Shown here: in pieces, positions 47,971 through 56,075 of the stretch
Numbering within the stretch: the stretch's first letter is position 1
Layout: each line of letters begins with the position of its first letter
Assembly (NCBI RefSeq): GCF_021390435.2
Contig: NZ_JAJVCN010000002.1
Span: 620,001-684,000 of the forward strand
DNA: 64,000 nucleotides
Reading direction: 5' to 3'
Source of the DNA: Kibdelosporangium philippinense
Lineage (GTDB): Bacteria; Actinomycetota; Actinomycetes; Mycobacteriales; Pseudonocardiaceae
The notes under the pieces: generated by a model
Told to the model about the DNA's origin: nothing
What the model saw: the letters and a program-made list of their open reading frames with translations, nothing else
Database searches by the model: none
Position numbers and translations under genes: made by a program

Positions 47971-48001
47971 ACGGGTTAGAACACGTCTAACCACTCACGA
48001 G
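47956..48001. terminator. 46-bp palindrome, copy 2 of 3 (inverted)
   Basis: The arms are the same as copy 1 and the orientation is opposite, judged by the centre (GGGTTAGAACACG). It overlaps the last codons and stop of the glycosyltransferase gene and lies between convergent genes. Confidence 0.75.
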
Positions 48002-48004
48002 GGT

Positions 48005-49264
48005 TTACCTGGTGATTTGCGGGCGGATGACCGCGTTGGCCGGGGTGGTGGGTGGTTTTGGTGTGGTTGGCGGCGGTGGGGTCGTTGTTGGGCGGGTGGG
48101 TGAGGTGGTGGTTGGCGCGTTGGCTGGGCGCCAGTCCACTTTGTCCCGTGTGATCACCCAGGGGTCGTTCATCAGCTCTTCGGCGTACTTGTCCCTGGCC
48201 AGTTCCATGATCTTGTTCTCCCAGCCGTGCCAGCAATGGAAGTACGTCATGGCCGGATAGTTCTCTTTGATCCGTTTGATGATCGTCCGTGCGTCCCACG
48301 AACCGTCCAGTTTGGTCGATGGGCCGCATTCGCCGAAGCCGAGCGGTTTTCCGGTCGAAACGATGTCCTTGTAGTCGTCGTTGGGCGACTCGCCTTTGCG
48401 CTCACCCAACATGTACATGTCGTCGTCGTACCGGCTCGGGCAGACCATGTCCACGTACTCATCGCCCGGGTAGTACGACAACGCGGGCCCATCCCACGAC
48501 GCGCCGGGCGAGTACACCCACAACACGTTGTGCAGCCGCCGAGTCTGGGTGATGTAGTAGAAGACATCCCGGTACAGATCGCGCGCGAAGGTCTTGCGGG
48601 AGGACATGTCCTGGCCCCACCAGAACCACGACCCGTTGCCTTCGTGCAACGGTCGCAGCAGCACGACAGCGCCTGCCTGACCCAATTCCTCGACCAGGTC
48701 GCCCATCTTCTCCAGCTGCGCGCGCCAGACGTTGCGCTGCGGGCTGGAGTCCGAAGTGGCCAGTAGGGTCCGCAGATCCGGCTTTGTCGCTTTGGGATCC
48801 TTGACCCACGCCGAGTTCGCGCCGCCGCTCGGATTCCACGGGTTGGTCGGATGGATGTCCATTGTGATCAGTCCGCCGCGTTTCCAGTGGTCGACAAGGA
48901 CCCTGGATTCCGATCTCGTCCACGCGTCGCGGACCATCACGCCGATCATCGCGGGATATTTCGCGGTGCGTTTGAACAACGCCTCGACGAAGTGGTCGTA
49001 GCTCGCCGCGGTGATGTCGTCGATCTGCTGCCCGACCACGACTCTGCGCGAGTCGCGGGTCGGCAGTTGCTTGAACCAGCGCAACAACGCCTGCGCGTCC
49101 GCGGTCGCCGCCGGGTCGGCGGAGACCGGTTTCGTCTCCTGTTCGGCCGTTTCCTCAGGTCCGAACCACTGTTGCTGGCTCAGTGCGATGCCACCGGCTG
49201 CCCCGAGTGCGATCGCCCCGGCCGCTGCCCCGATGAACCGGCGCCGTCCGATCTCCTCAGCCAT
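48005..49264 (-). CDS. exported GH26 glycoside hydrolase
   Basis: This 419-residue secreted protein has a twin-arginine-like signal (EIGRRRFIGAAAGAIALGAA) and a GH26 beta/alpha barrel. RPLHEGNGSWFWWG contains the acid/base glutamate, and PLGFGECGPS the nucleophile glutamate. The family cleaves beta-mannans and related beta-1,3/1,4 glycans. The C-terminal tail is Pro/Thr-rich and could pass through or attach to the wall. Within this locus it may trim or release the polymer rather than digest food mannan. ATG 49264 is chosen to place RRR near the N-terminus. Confidence 0.87.
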   Translation of the reverse strand: MAEEIGRRRFIGAAAGAIALGAAGGIALSQQQWFGPEETAEQETKPVSADPAATADAQALLRWFKQLPTRDSRRVVVGQQIDDITAASYDHFVEALFKRTAKYPAMIGVMVRDAWTRSESRVLVDHWKRGGLITMDIHPTNPWNPSGGANSAWVKDPKATKPDLRTLLATSDSSPQRNVWRAQLEKMGDLVEELGQAGAVVLLRPLHEGNGSWFWWGQDMSSRKTFARDLYRDVFYYITQTRRLHNVLWVYSPGASWDGPALSYYPGDEYVDMVCPSRYDDDMYMLGERKGESPNDDYKDIVSTGKPLGFGECGPSTKLDGSWDARTIIKRIKENYPAMTYFHCWHGWENKIMELARDKYAEELMNDPWVITRDKVDWRPANAPTTTSPTRPTTTPPPPTTPKPPTTPANAVIRPQITR

Positions 49265-49325
49265 GCGGACCATAAAAACATGACATTAGGCCGAATGTCG
49301 TAACCCTTCGCCGGTCAAATCCCCC

Positions 49326-50354
49326 TTACGGGTGATAAATCGCGGCCTGAGCGAGGACATCGGCGAGTTTTTCGGCCAACAGCCCGGCGCTGTAGTTCTG
49401 CTCGAAATGCCTGCGGCTGGCTTGCCCGCGTCGCCTGGCGACGTCCGGATCGGACAGTCCGGCGAACGCTTCGGCCAGTCCATCGGCGTCGTTGATCCCG
49501 ATGCCCGGCTCGCCCGGCGGCTGGAATTCCTCGAGCCCACCGGAGTCCGAGACGATCGGCGTGACACCCAGTTGCATGGACAGCAGCTGCACACCGCTCT
49601 GCGACGCCTGCCGGTAGTGCACGATCGACCCCTTGGCGCGGGCCAGAATCGGCAGAACGTCCGAATAGGAGTAACGCTCCCTGCGCCACTCGCAGCGCGG
49701 CGGAAGGTCCTGTTCGGACACGTCCAGCGGACCGTCGCCGAGCAGGATCAGCCGATCGCCCTTGTGCTGCCCGGAAAGCAGGTGCTTCTCCCAAGCCTTG
49801 AGCGCGACCGGCACGTTCTTGTACGGCGACATCCGGCCGTAGAGCACGAAATCATGCCGCTCGGTGACCGGCGCCGGGAGATCGCTCTCGCGGACATCGC
49901 TTGTCAACGGGACAACACTGGCTGGATATGGCAACTGCTTGGCCACATAGTCACTGAATGCGACGACCCGCGTCGCCCGGTTGCTGAACCTGCTGAACAG
50001 CTGACGCTGCCAAGCAGGCCTTTGCTCGGTCTCGTCGTGCGGAGCGTCGTCATGCACCAGGTGGACCATTGGTGCCAGCCGCGCGAGCATGAGCCAGCGC
50101 GGATCCCAGACCAGTTCGACCACGACCACACTCGGCTGCCACGCCTTGGCTTCCCGCACGGTCTTGAGCAACGGGCCGATCGTGCGCAGATCCTTGGGGC
50201 GCGGGTCGAGAACGCGCTCGTACTCCAGCGGCGCCATCTTCTCGTAATGCTGATCGGACGTGATCAGCAAGCACTCATGCCCGGCGGCCTGCAACGCTTC
50301 CACGTGCACCCTGGACAACGTGCGCATCCACGGTGACAGCCACAGAACTCTCAT
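49326..50354 (-). CDS. glycosyltransferase (GT4-like)
   Basis: This 342-residue GT-B protein has VLWLSPWMRTLSRVHVEAL, then PMVHLVHDDAPHDE and RVVAFSDYVAKQLPYP. The donor domain has FVLYGRMSPYKNVPVALKAW, LILLGDGPLDV and SQSGVQLLSMQLGVTPIVSD. It starts at ATG 50354, overlapping the stop of the upstream GT2-GT4 gene by 4 bases, so the two act together. It is predicted to extend the repeat unit; the donor sugar is unknown. Confidence 0.82.
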   Translation of the reverse strand: MRVLWLSPWMRTLSRVHVEALQAAGHECLLITSDQHYEKMAPLEYERVLDPRPKDLRTIGPLLKTVREAKAWQPSVVVVELVWDPRWLMLARLAPMVHLVHDDAPHDETEQRPAWQRQLFSRFSNRATRVVAFSDYVAKQLPYPASVVPLTSDVRESDLPAPVTERHDFVLYGRMSPYKNVPVALKAWEKHLLSGQHKGDRLILLGDGPLDVSEQDLPPRCEWRRERYSYSDVLPILARAKGSIVHYRQASQSGVQLLSMQLGVTPIVSDSGGLEEFQPPGEPGIGINDADGLAEAFAGLSDPDVARRRGQASRRHFEQNYSAGLLAEKLADVLAQAAIYHP

Positions 50355-52255
50355 CGCACCGCCGCGATCGCGGTCTCGTAAGCATCCGTCATAGCGTCCA
50401 CTGTGTACAGTTCGGCGGCCCGTCGCGCACCCGCCGCGGCGAGTGCCGTGAGCCGGGTCGGTTCCTCGATGATTGGGCGCAGCGCCGCTGCCCACGCCGC
50501 TGCCGTGACATTCTCGACAAGTACCCCAGCACGCCCATTGTCCAGCAAATCCGGCACAGAACCTACGGCCGATGACACAACCGGCAGCCCGCGCGCCATA
50601 GCTTCGACAATGACCAGCGGGAACGCCTCAGCCCGGCTCGGCACGCAGAGAACGTCGAATGTCCCGAAAGCATGATCGGGCCCTGGCGACGCGCCATGCC
50701 ATCGGACCCGGCTGTCCTCGGGGGCCATGGCCTGCAGTTTTGCCCGATCAGGTCCGTCGCCGTAGATCTCGAGGGTCCAGTCTCGTTCGTCGAGGCCGGT
50801 GAGCGCCTGGACGAGCAGATGCGGGTTCTTGTGCTCGACGATCCGGCTCAACATGCCGAATCGGACGGGCTTGCTCGGTGTGAAGCCACGATCCTGTTGC
50901 TTCGGTACCCCGTTGGGGGCGATGAAGTGCTTGCCGTTCAGCTGCTGATGCCGGGTGATGGCGTCCCAATGCCGTGGGGACAAGGCGATCACGCCGTCAC
51001 TGCGGTTGATCACCTTGGCCAGTTTGTCGCCGTACGTCGGCTTGTTCTCTTCCGCTGGCTCGTGTGTTGCGGCGAGCCATTTGCCGTGCCGGTTCAGGGC
51101 CTTCCATCCGGCGGCGAAACCGGCTTCGGTGTTCGTCACACCGGTGATGAGAACGGCATCTTTGGTCGGCAGATCGACCAGCGGCTGCCACCAAGGGGTG
51201 AGGATGAGCCGGACGCTCGGATCGAGTTCGGGGGTGAGCGGCCCGAAATGCTGCAGGCAGGCCAACGTGACCGGGTAGCCCCTCCGGCTGAGCTCGTTGG
51301 CCAGCAGAACACGTTGCCGCTCGGCGCCGCCTTGGCACAATTCGTTGCTGGTCAACAAAATGCTCGGCTTGCCAGGCTGTGCTTTCGCCCGGGCCGCCGC
51401 CTTTTCCTTGCTCCGGTCCTGCCGGTGGGACCGTTGCACGCGGTCGAGAAGATTGAGCCCGGCGGTGAAGATCGCGCCCGGTCCGTAGTTGCTCATGCCG
51501 AGCATCTCGGCCTGGCCTGCCCTGAGGAAATCCCTGGCCCGGCGCTCCTTGAGGGGATCGCCTGCCATCGTGCCCGCCGCGGCGTGCCGGACGTCGTTCT
51601 CGTCGGCGAGGATCAGCCGCCAGCCGTGTTCGCGGGCTTTGCGCTGCCACGCCGCCTCTTCGCCGTAGACGAAGAACTTGTTGTCGAAGCCGCCGAGCTC
51701 GTCCCACGCCGCGTGGGAGATGAGCAGGGAACAGCCGGACAGGTATCCGTCGACCTCGCCGGGCTGCTGCGGGTAGTAGTCGGAGAGAGCGTTGCCCCGC
51801 AGGCGTTTCCCGTAACCCGAATGGCTGACAAGACTGCGTAGGACGGTCTGCTTACGCCTGGCCACGTCCCAGTCCGGCCCGTCGGCGTCGTCCTGCACCT
51901 TCGGCGACACGGCGGCTACCTTGCCCTGGCTCAGGGCTGCACGTGACTTCGTGAGCGGTCCGGTGAGCTCGGCGTCCGGGTTGAGCAGCAACATGTCGTC
52001 TTCGGTCCGCTCGGCCAAGCCGTTGATGGCGGCCGCGTACCCGACGTTGCTGTCCGAGAAGACCCAGTCCACGTCGGGATACTCACTTTGCAGCTCCCGG
52101 ATAGCCAGGCTGCCCTCAGACAGGTTGTCCCACACCAGAACCCGGCAGCCGGACAGGTGCTTGTGGACACTGTCAAGGCACCGCCGCAGCAGATCCGCCC
52201 GCCGGTAGCTGACGACCAGCACGGAGAGCGGACGAGCAGCTTGACCGTCGATCAC
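50351..52255 (-). CDS. two-domain GT2-GT4 glycosyltransferase fusion
   Basis: This 634-residue fusion starts at GTG 52255. Residues ~8-270 form a GT2 (rhamnosyltransferase-like) domain: LSVLVVSYRRADLLRRCLDS, LLLNPDAELTG with its DxD-type acidic pair, and GYLSGCSLLISHAAWDELGG with FDNKFFVYGEEAAW. Residues ~295-630 form a GT4 domain: TSNELCQGGAERQRVLLANE, FGMLSRIVEHKNPHLLVQAL, and VPSRAEAFPLVIVEAMARGL. One protein thus could add two sugars in succession. It is preceded by a long cruciform-capable repeat (52280-52454). Confidence 0.88.
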   Translation of the reverse strand: MIDGQAARPLSVLVVSYRRADLLRRCLDSVHKHLSGCRVLVWDNLSEGSLAIRELQSEYPDVDWVFSDSNVGYAAAINGLAERTEDDMLLLNPDAELTGPLTKSRAALSQGKVAAVSPKVQDDADGPDWDVARRKQTVLRSLVSHSGYGKRLRGNALSDYYPQQPGEVDGYLSGCSLLISHAAWDELGGFDNKFFVYGEEAAWQRKAREHGWRLILADENDVRHAAAGTMAGDPLKERRARDFLRAGQAEMLGMSNYGPGAIFTAGLNLLDRVQRSHRQDRSKEKAAARAKAQPGKPSILLTSNELCQGGAERQRVLLANELSRRGYPVTLACLQHFGPLTPELDPSVRLILTPWWQPLVDLPTKDAVLITGVTNTEAGFAAGWKALNRHGKWLAATHEPAEENKPTYGDKLAKVINRSDGVIALSPRHWDAITRHQQLNGKHFIAPNGVPKQQDRGFTPSKPVRFGMLSRIVEHKNPHLLVQALTGLDERDWTLEIYGDGPDRAKLQAMAPEDSRVRWHGASPGPDHAFGTFDVLCVPSRAEAFPLVIVEAMARGLPVVSSAVGSVPDLLDNGRAGVLVENVTAAAWAAALRPIIEEPTRLTALAAAGARRAAELYTVDAMTDAYETAIAAVR

Positions 52256-52279
52256 GCCGTCACCTTACCCACGCCCATC

Positions 52280-52454
52280 GTGTCCACCATTCCGGCACGG
52301 TGTGTCCACCATTCCGGAACACCGAGTTGCACATTCCAGCACAGTGAAATTCCCGAAAACCCGAAGCCGAGGTCGAGAGGGAATTTCGGTGTGCTGGAAC
52401 GGTCAACTCCGTGTGTCGGAACGGTGGACACGGTGTTCGGGAACGGTGGACACG
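52280..52454. repeat. GTGTCCACCATTCC palindrome, copy 2 (long cruciform)
   Basis: About 75-base arms, imperfectly complementary, meet near 52365. The left arm has two GTGTCCACCATTCCGG units (52280-52295 and 52302-52317), and the right has two CGGAACGGTGGACAC-like units. GGGAATTTC and GAAATTCCC flank the centre. It fills the gap between the flippase and GT2-GT4 genes. Confidence 0.7.
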
Positions 52455-52463
52455 CCCGGGGTG

Positions 52464-53912
52464 TCAGGCTGGGGCGCTGCTGCGGCCGGGTTTCATGGCG
52501 CCGAGCAGGGCGCCGCGCATCTCGTCGGGGATGGCGCCGCCGAGCCACGCGCCGATGAAGTAGCCGATCATTCCGGCGATGAGGGGGACGATCAGCGGCA
52601 GGGACCACGTCAGCAACATTGCCAGCAGCGACAGATTCAGACCCGGCACCAGGCGCACGATGTACGACAGCGGTAGCGGATCAACCCCGACCTTGCGAAG
52701 CCGGATCTGCGTGAACACAACCCCCGACAACTCCGTGACGATCAGCGCGATGCCACAGCCGACGGCTCCATACATCGGGATCAACACGATGTTCAGCGCG
52801 ATGTTCACGACCAGGTTCACCAGGGACAAAGTCGTCAGGAACCGTTGCTGATGGGCGGCGACCATCGCATCGCTGATGATCGACGTCAGGAAGCTGATGG
52901 CGCAGGCAATGAAAAACAGCCGAAGCACCGGGGTCGCGCCAGAGGCGAATTCCTCCGACCCGACCGCGGTCACGAGGCGTTCGGCCAAGGGGATGCCAAG
53001 TACCGCAACGGGTGTGGCGAACAGCAACAGGAATCTGTATCCACTTGCGACCGCTCGTCTGAACCGTTCCGGGTCGGTCGCGTAGCCCTCGTTGATCGTT
53101 GACAACGCTGTCCGCGAGAAGACCTGGGGCAGCATGTTCAGCGTGAACGCCAATTGCACCGCGATGCCATACGCGGCCACATCGCGCGTCTCGGCCAGCA
53201 GTGACAACAACACGCCGTCGACCCGCCAGTAGATCACCGCGATGAGCATGATCAGGGTGAACGGGATGCTCTCCTTGACCAGGCTGATGATGCCGTTCAC
53301 GTCGCCAACGGGTCGCAGGGGCGTCAACTTGTGTGCTGCGAAACCGGTTACGACCATCTTGATCAACTGGGGCATGATCTGGACCGCGCACATGGCCAGC
53401 AGTCCGGCGTCGGTGAAGGCGATGGCGGCCGCGCTGGCCAAAGTGATCACGCGGGAGAAGAACTCGGCCGTCGCGACCGTGCCGTAACGGACATGGACGT
53501 CGAACACCGCGTCGAAGCACGAAGCGATCGCGCTGCACACCAAACCCGCGGACAGGACCAACAGGGCTGACTGGACTTCCGGATCGGAGTACGTCAGCAC
53601 CCCGATGGCCCCCGCGGTCAATGCCAACGGCACCGCGTAGACCAAGGAGAACGTCAGATCCAGGCCAATCAGCCGGGAGAGTGATGCCCCTTCGCGCCCA
53701 CTCACCCTTCGCACGATCACTGTGCCGATGCCCTGGGAGGTCAGGGTCTCGAACAGGCCGACGAACACGATCGCGGTCGTCATCACGCCGTAGCCGTGCT
53801 GGCCGAGGTACTGGGTGGCGATACCTAGAGTGACGATTGCGAGCGGCATCGCCGTCACCCTCGCCACTACTTGGAGGGCGACCCCTCGCGCGATCGCCGC
53901 CGCCCTGGACAC
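52464..53912 (-). CDS. Wzx-like polysaccharide flippase
   Basis: This 482-residue protein of the MOP superfamily has about 14 transmembrane helices. It opens ARGVALQVVARVTAMPLAIV and IATQYLGQHGYGVM, as in oligosaccharide flippases. Central segments YWRVDGVLLSLLAETRDVAAYG and MLPQVFSRTALSTI are typical. It moves the undecaprenyl-linked repeat unit across the membrane for the Wzy-like polymerase. It is encoded with the GT2-GT4 and GT4 genes on the minus strand and is divergent from the next glycosyltransferase by 71 bases. Confidence 0.88.
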   Translation of the reverse strand: MSRAAAIARGVALQVVARVTAMPLAIVTLGIATQYLGQHGYGVMTTAIVFVGLFETLTSQGIGTVIVRRVSGREGASLSRLIGLDLTFSLVYAVPLALTAGAIGVLTYSDPEVQSALLVLSAGLVCSAIASCFDAVFDVHVRYGTVATAEFFSRVITLASAAAIAFTDAGLLAMCAVQIMPQLIKMVVTGFAAHKLTPLRPVGDVNGIISLVKESIPFTLIMLIAVIYWRVDGVLLSLLAETRDVAAYGIAVQLAFTLNMLPQVFSRTALSTINEGYATDPERFRRAVASGYRFLLLFATPVAVLGIPLAERLVTAVGSEEFASGATPVLRLFFIACAISFLTSIISDAMVAAHQQRFLTTLSLVNLVVNIALNIVLIPMYGAVGCGIALIVTELSGVVFTQIRLRKVGVDPLPLSYIVRLVPGLNLSLLAMLLTWSLPLIVPLIAGMIGYFIGAWLGGAIPDEMRGALLGAMKPGRSSAPA

Positions 53913-53983
53913 GGGCCGTAGTCTAGTAACTTCGCGTTGCCGCAGATCCCATGCGGTGTACCAGCGAGGTGGAGGTCGACACT

Positions 53984-54982
53984 GTGCGCGCTTATCTCGA
54001 GATGTCGCACGGTCTAGATCCCGCCGAATGGAGTAGCCGACACGCCCGTGGGGAAGTTCCTGATCACTGGCCGTATGGACTCGACCGGCTGGCGAACCAC
54101 GGAGTGCAGCCGATCATGCGAATTCCGGCCCGTGGGCGCGTCATCGAACGCATAGGCCGCGCGGCCAGGCATCGACTCGGTGGTTACGAGTGGGCCGACG
54201 CGTTCCGGCGCACCACCGGCGACGTGATCCTGTGCTGGGACGAGTACTCTGGAGTGCCCGCCGCGCTACGCCAGCGCCGCAAGCCGGTGATCACCGGAGT
54301 GGTCTGGCTGACCGACGAAGTCGACAAGACCACGGCATGGTTCGCGAAACGCGCCTTGCCAAGGGCGGCCAGGGTCTGGGCGTCGTCGAGTGCGATGATC
54401 CCAAGGCTCGAACGGGACTGGGGCGTCAGAAAAGCGCATCACATCCCGCTCGGCATCGATGTGGATTTCTTCCGCGAACGCCCGAAAACCGAGGAACGCC
54501 TGGTTGTCAGTGCTGGCAACGACCGGCACCGCGATCATCACCTGCTCATCCGTGCGATCAACAAAGTCCCCGGCGCGCGCCTCGAGATCGCCACCCGGCT
54601 GGCGATTCCGCAGAACTACGCCCGCACCGGGCTCAACGAAGGCCAGGTGCGGGATCTGTACCAACGGGCGAGCGTGATCGCGATCGCGACAACGCCGAAC
54701 GTCCATGCTTCCGGCCTGACTGTCACCCTTGAGGGTATGGCTAGTGGTCGTCCGGTAGTGATTCCGGACACTCCCGGTCTGACCGATTACGTCGAAAACG
54801 AGCGAACCGGACTCATCTACCCGGTCGGCGACGAGGATGCGCTGGCGAAATGCGTGCACCGGCTGCTGACCGACGAAGCGATGGCCACGGAACTCGGCCA
54901 GGCCGCACGCCGTAAGGTCGAACAGCATTTCTCGACCGAGCTGCAAGCCGCTCGCCTGGCGGAGCTCATGCTCACGATCTGA
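53984..54982 (+). CDS. GT4-type glycosyltransferase (pair, first)
   Basis: This 332-residue enzyme starts at GTG 53984 with GGAGG 8 bases before it; the longer start at 53951 lacks a site. N-terminal LEMSHGLDPAEWSSRHARGE is shared with the next gene, as is VILCWDEYSGVP. The donor domain has VVSAGNDRHRDHHLLIRAI and ASGLTVTLEGMASGRPVVIP. The two neighbours are tandem paralogues 16 bases apart. They probably add related sugars in the repeat unit. Confidence 0.82.
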   Translation: MRAYLEMSHGLDPAEWSSRHARGEVPDHWPYGLDRLANHGVQPIMRIPARGRVIERIGRAARHRLGGYEWADAFRRTTGDVILCWDEYSGVPAALRQRRKPVITGVVWLTDEVDKTTAWFAKRALPRAARVWASSSAMIPRLERDWGVRKAHHIPLGIDVDFFRERPKTEERLVVSAGNDRHRDHHLLIRAINKVPGARLEIATRLAIPQNYARTGLNEGQVRDLYQRASVIAIATTPNVHASGLTVTLEGMASGRPVVIPDTPGLTDYVENERTGLIYPVGDEDALAKCVHRLLTDEAMATELGQAARRKVEQHFSTELQAARLAELMLTI

Positions 54983-54998
54983 ATCAGGAGTCGTCACT

Positions 54999-56075
54999 GT
55001 GTCGCGCGTGCGTGCCTGGGTGGAACTGATCCACTACCTCGACGCGGCCAAATGGCCAGCGCGCAACGCGACCGGCGAGGTCCCGAACGTGACCCCGTTC
55101 GGCATCGACGAGCTGAGCAGGCACGGGGTGGACGTGGCGTTCCGCCAAGTCCTCAAGGGACGGATCCCGAACGCGATCGCCCGCAGGGTGCGTGACCGTG
55201 CTGAAGGCTTGGAATGGTTCGAAGCCGTTGCGTCCCAGTACAACCCGTTGCGGCGAAGCGCGGATGTCGTGCTGTGCTGGGACGAGTACACCGGTATCCC
55301 AGCGGCTTCGTTGCCCGGTGGCCCGCCGGTGATCAGCGGTGTGCAGCTGCTGACCGACCCCGAGGCGCGGACGCCCGAGTTCCTCCGGCGCGCACGGAAG
55401 GCGCTTGACCGGATGGATGCGGTGTTCGTCCAGGCAAAGGGCATGATCCCGGTGATGCGGGACGAATGGAACGTGCCCGAGCGCAAGCTGAGGTTCGTGC
55501 CCTTCGGCATCGACGGCGACTGGTTCCGGCCGATCGACGGGGACGTGGACCGCACCTTGGTGGCCAGCGTCGGTGACGACGCCCACCGCGACCACGAGAC
55601 CTTGATCAAGGCCGTCGCCGACGTGCGCCGCCGCGTCCCAGGCACCCGGTTGGAGCTCGCGACCCAGCTGGACGTTGACCTTCCTGGCAGTCTGGGCGTC
55701 CTGCACCGCGGACACCTCGGCCGCAAGCGTCGTCAGTTCTACGGGCAGGCGAACGTGGTCGCAGTGGCCACGCAGCCAAATATCCACGGCTCCGGCATGT
55801 CGGTGATCCTCGAAGCTATGGCGTGCGGAAGGCCGTATGTCGTGACGGCGAGCGCGGGCCTCGACGGATACCTCAAGCACGGTCACGACGGTTTGGTTGT
55901 ACCGCCAGGCGATGTGGACATGTTCGCGTCGGCGGTCGGCGCGCTGATGGCCGATCCCGAGCGCGCCGACGCGATGGGCAAGGCAGGCCGTGCCAGGCTG
56001 GAACGCGAGCTGACCACGGACGTCCAGGCCCAGCACCTGGCTGAGGTGATCAAGGAAGTGGCACGGCCTCGCTGA
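54999..56075 (+). CDS. GT4-type glycosyltransferase (pair, second)
   Basis: This 358-residue paralogue of the preceding gene starts at GTG 54999. Shared segments include YLDAAKWPARNATGEVPNVT, VVLCWDEYTGIP, GIDGDWFRP and SGMSVILEAMACGRPYVV. The difference in length lies in the donor domain. Its 3' end overlaps the convergent DedA-phosphodiesterase gene by 26 bases. It is predicted to act at the cytoplasmic face of the membrane. Confidence 0.82.
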   Translation: MSRVRAWVELIHYLDAAKWPARNATGEVPNVTPFGIDELSRHGVDVAFRQVLKGRIPNAIARRVRDRAEGLEWFEAVASQYNPLRRSADVVLCWDEYTGIPAASLPGGPPVISGVQLLTDPEARTPEFLRRARKALDRMDAVFVQAKGMIPVMRDEWNVPERKLRFVPFGIDGDWFRPIDGDVDRTLVASVGDDAHRDHETLIKAVADVRRRVPGTRLELATQLDVDLPGSLGVLHRGHLGRKRRQFYGQANVVAVATQPNIHGSGMSVILEAMACGRPYVVTASAGLDGYLKHGHDGLVVPPGDVDMFASAVGALMADPERADAMGKAGRARLERELTTDVQAQHLAEVIKEVARPR

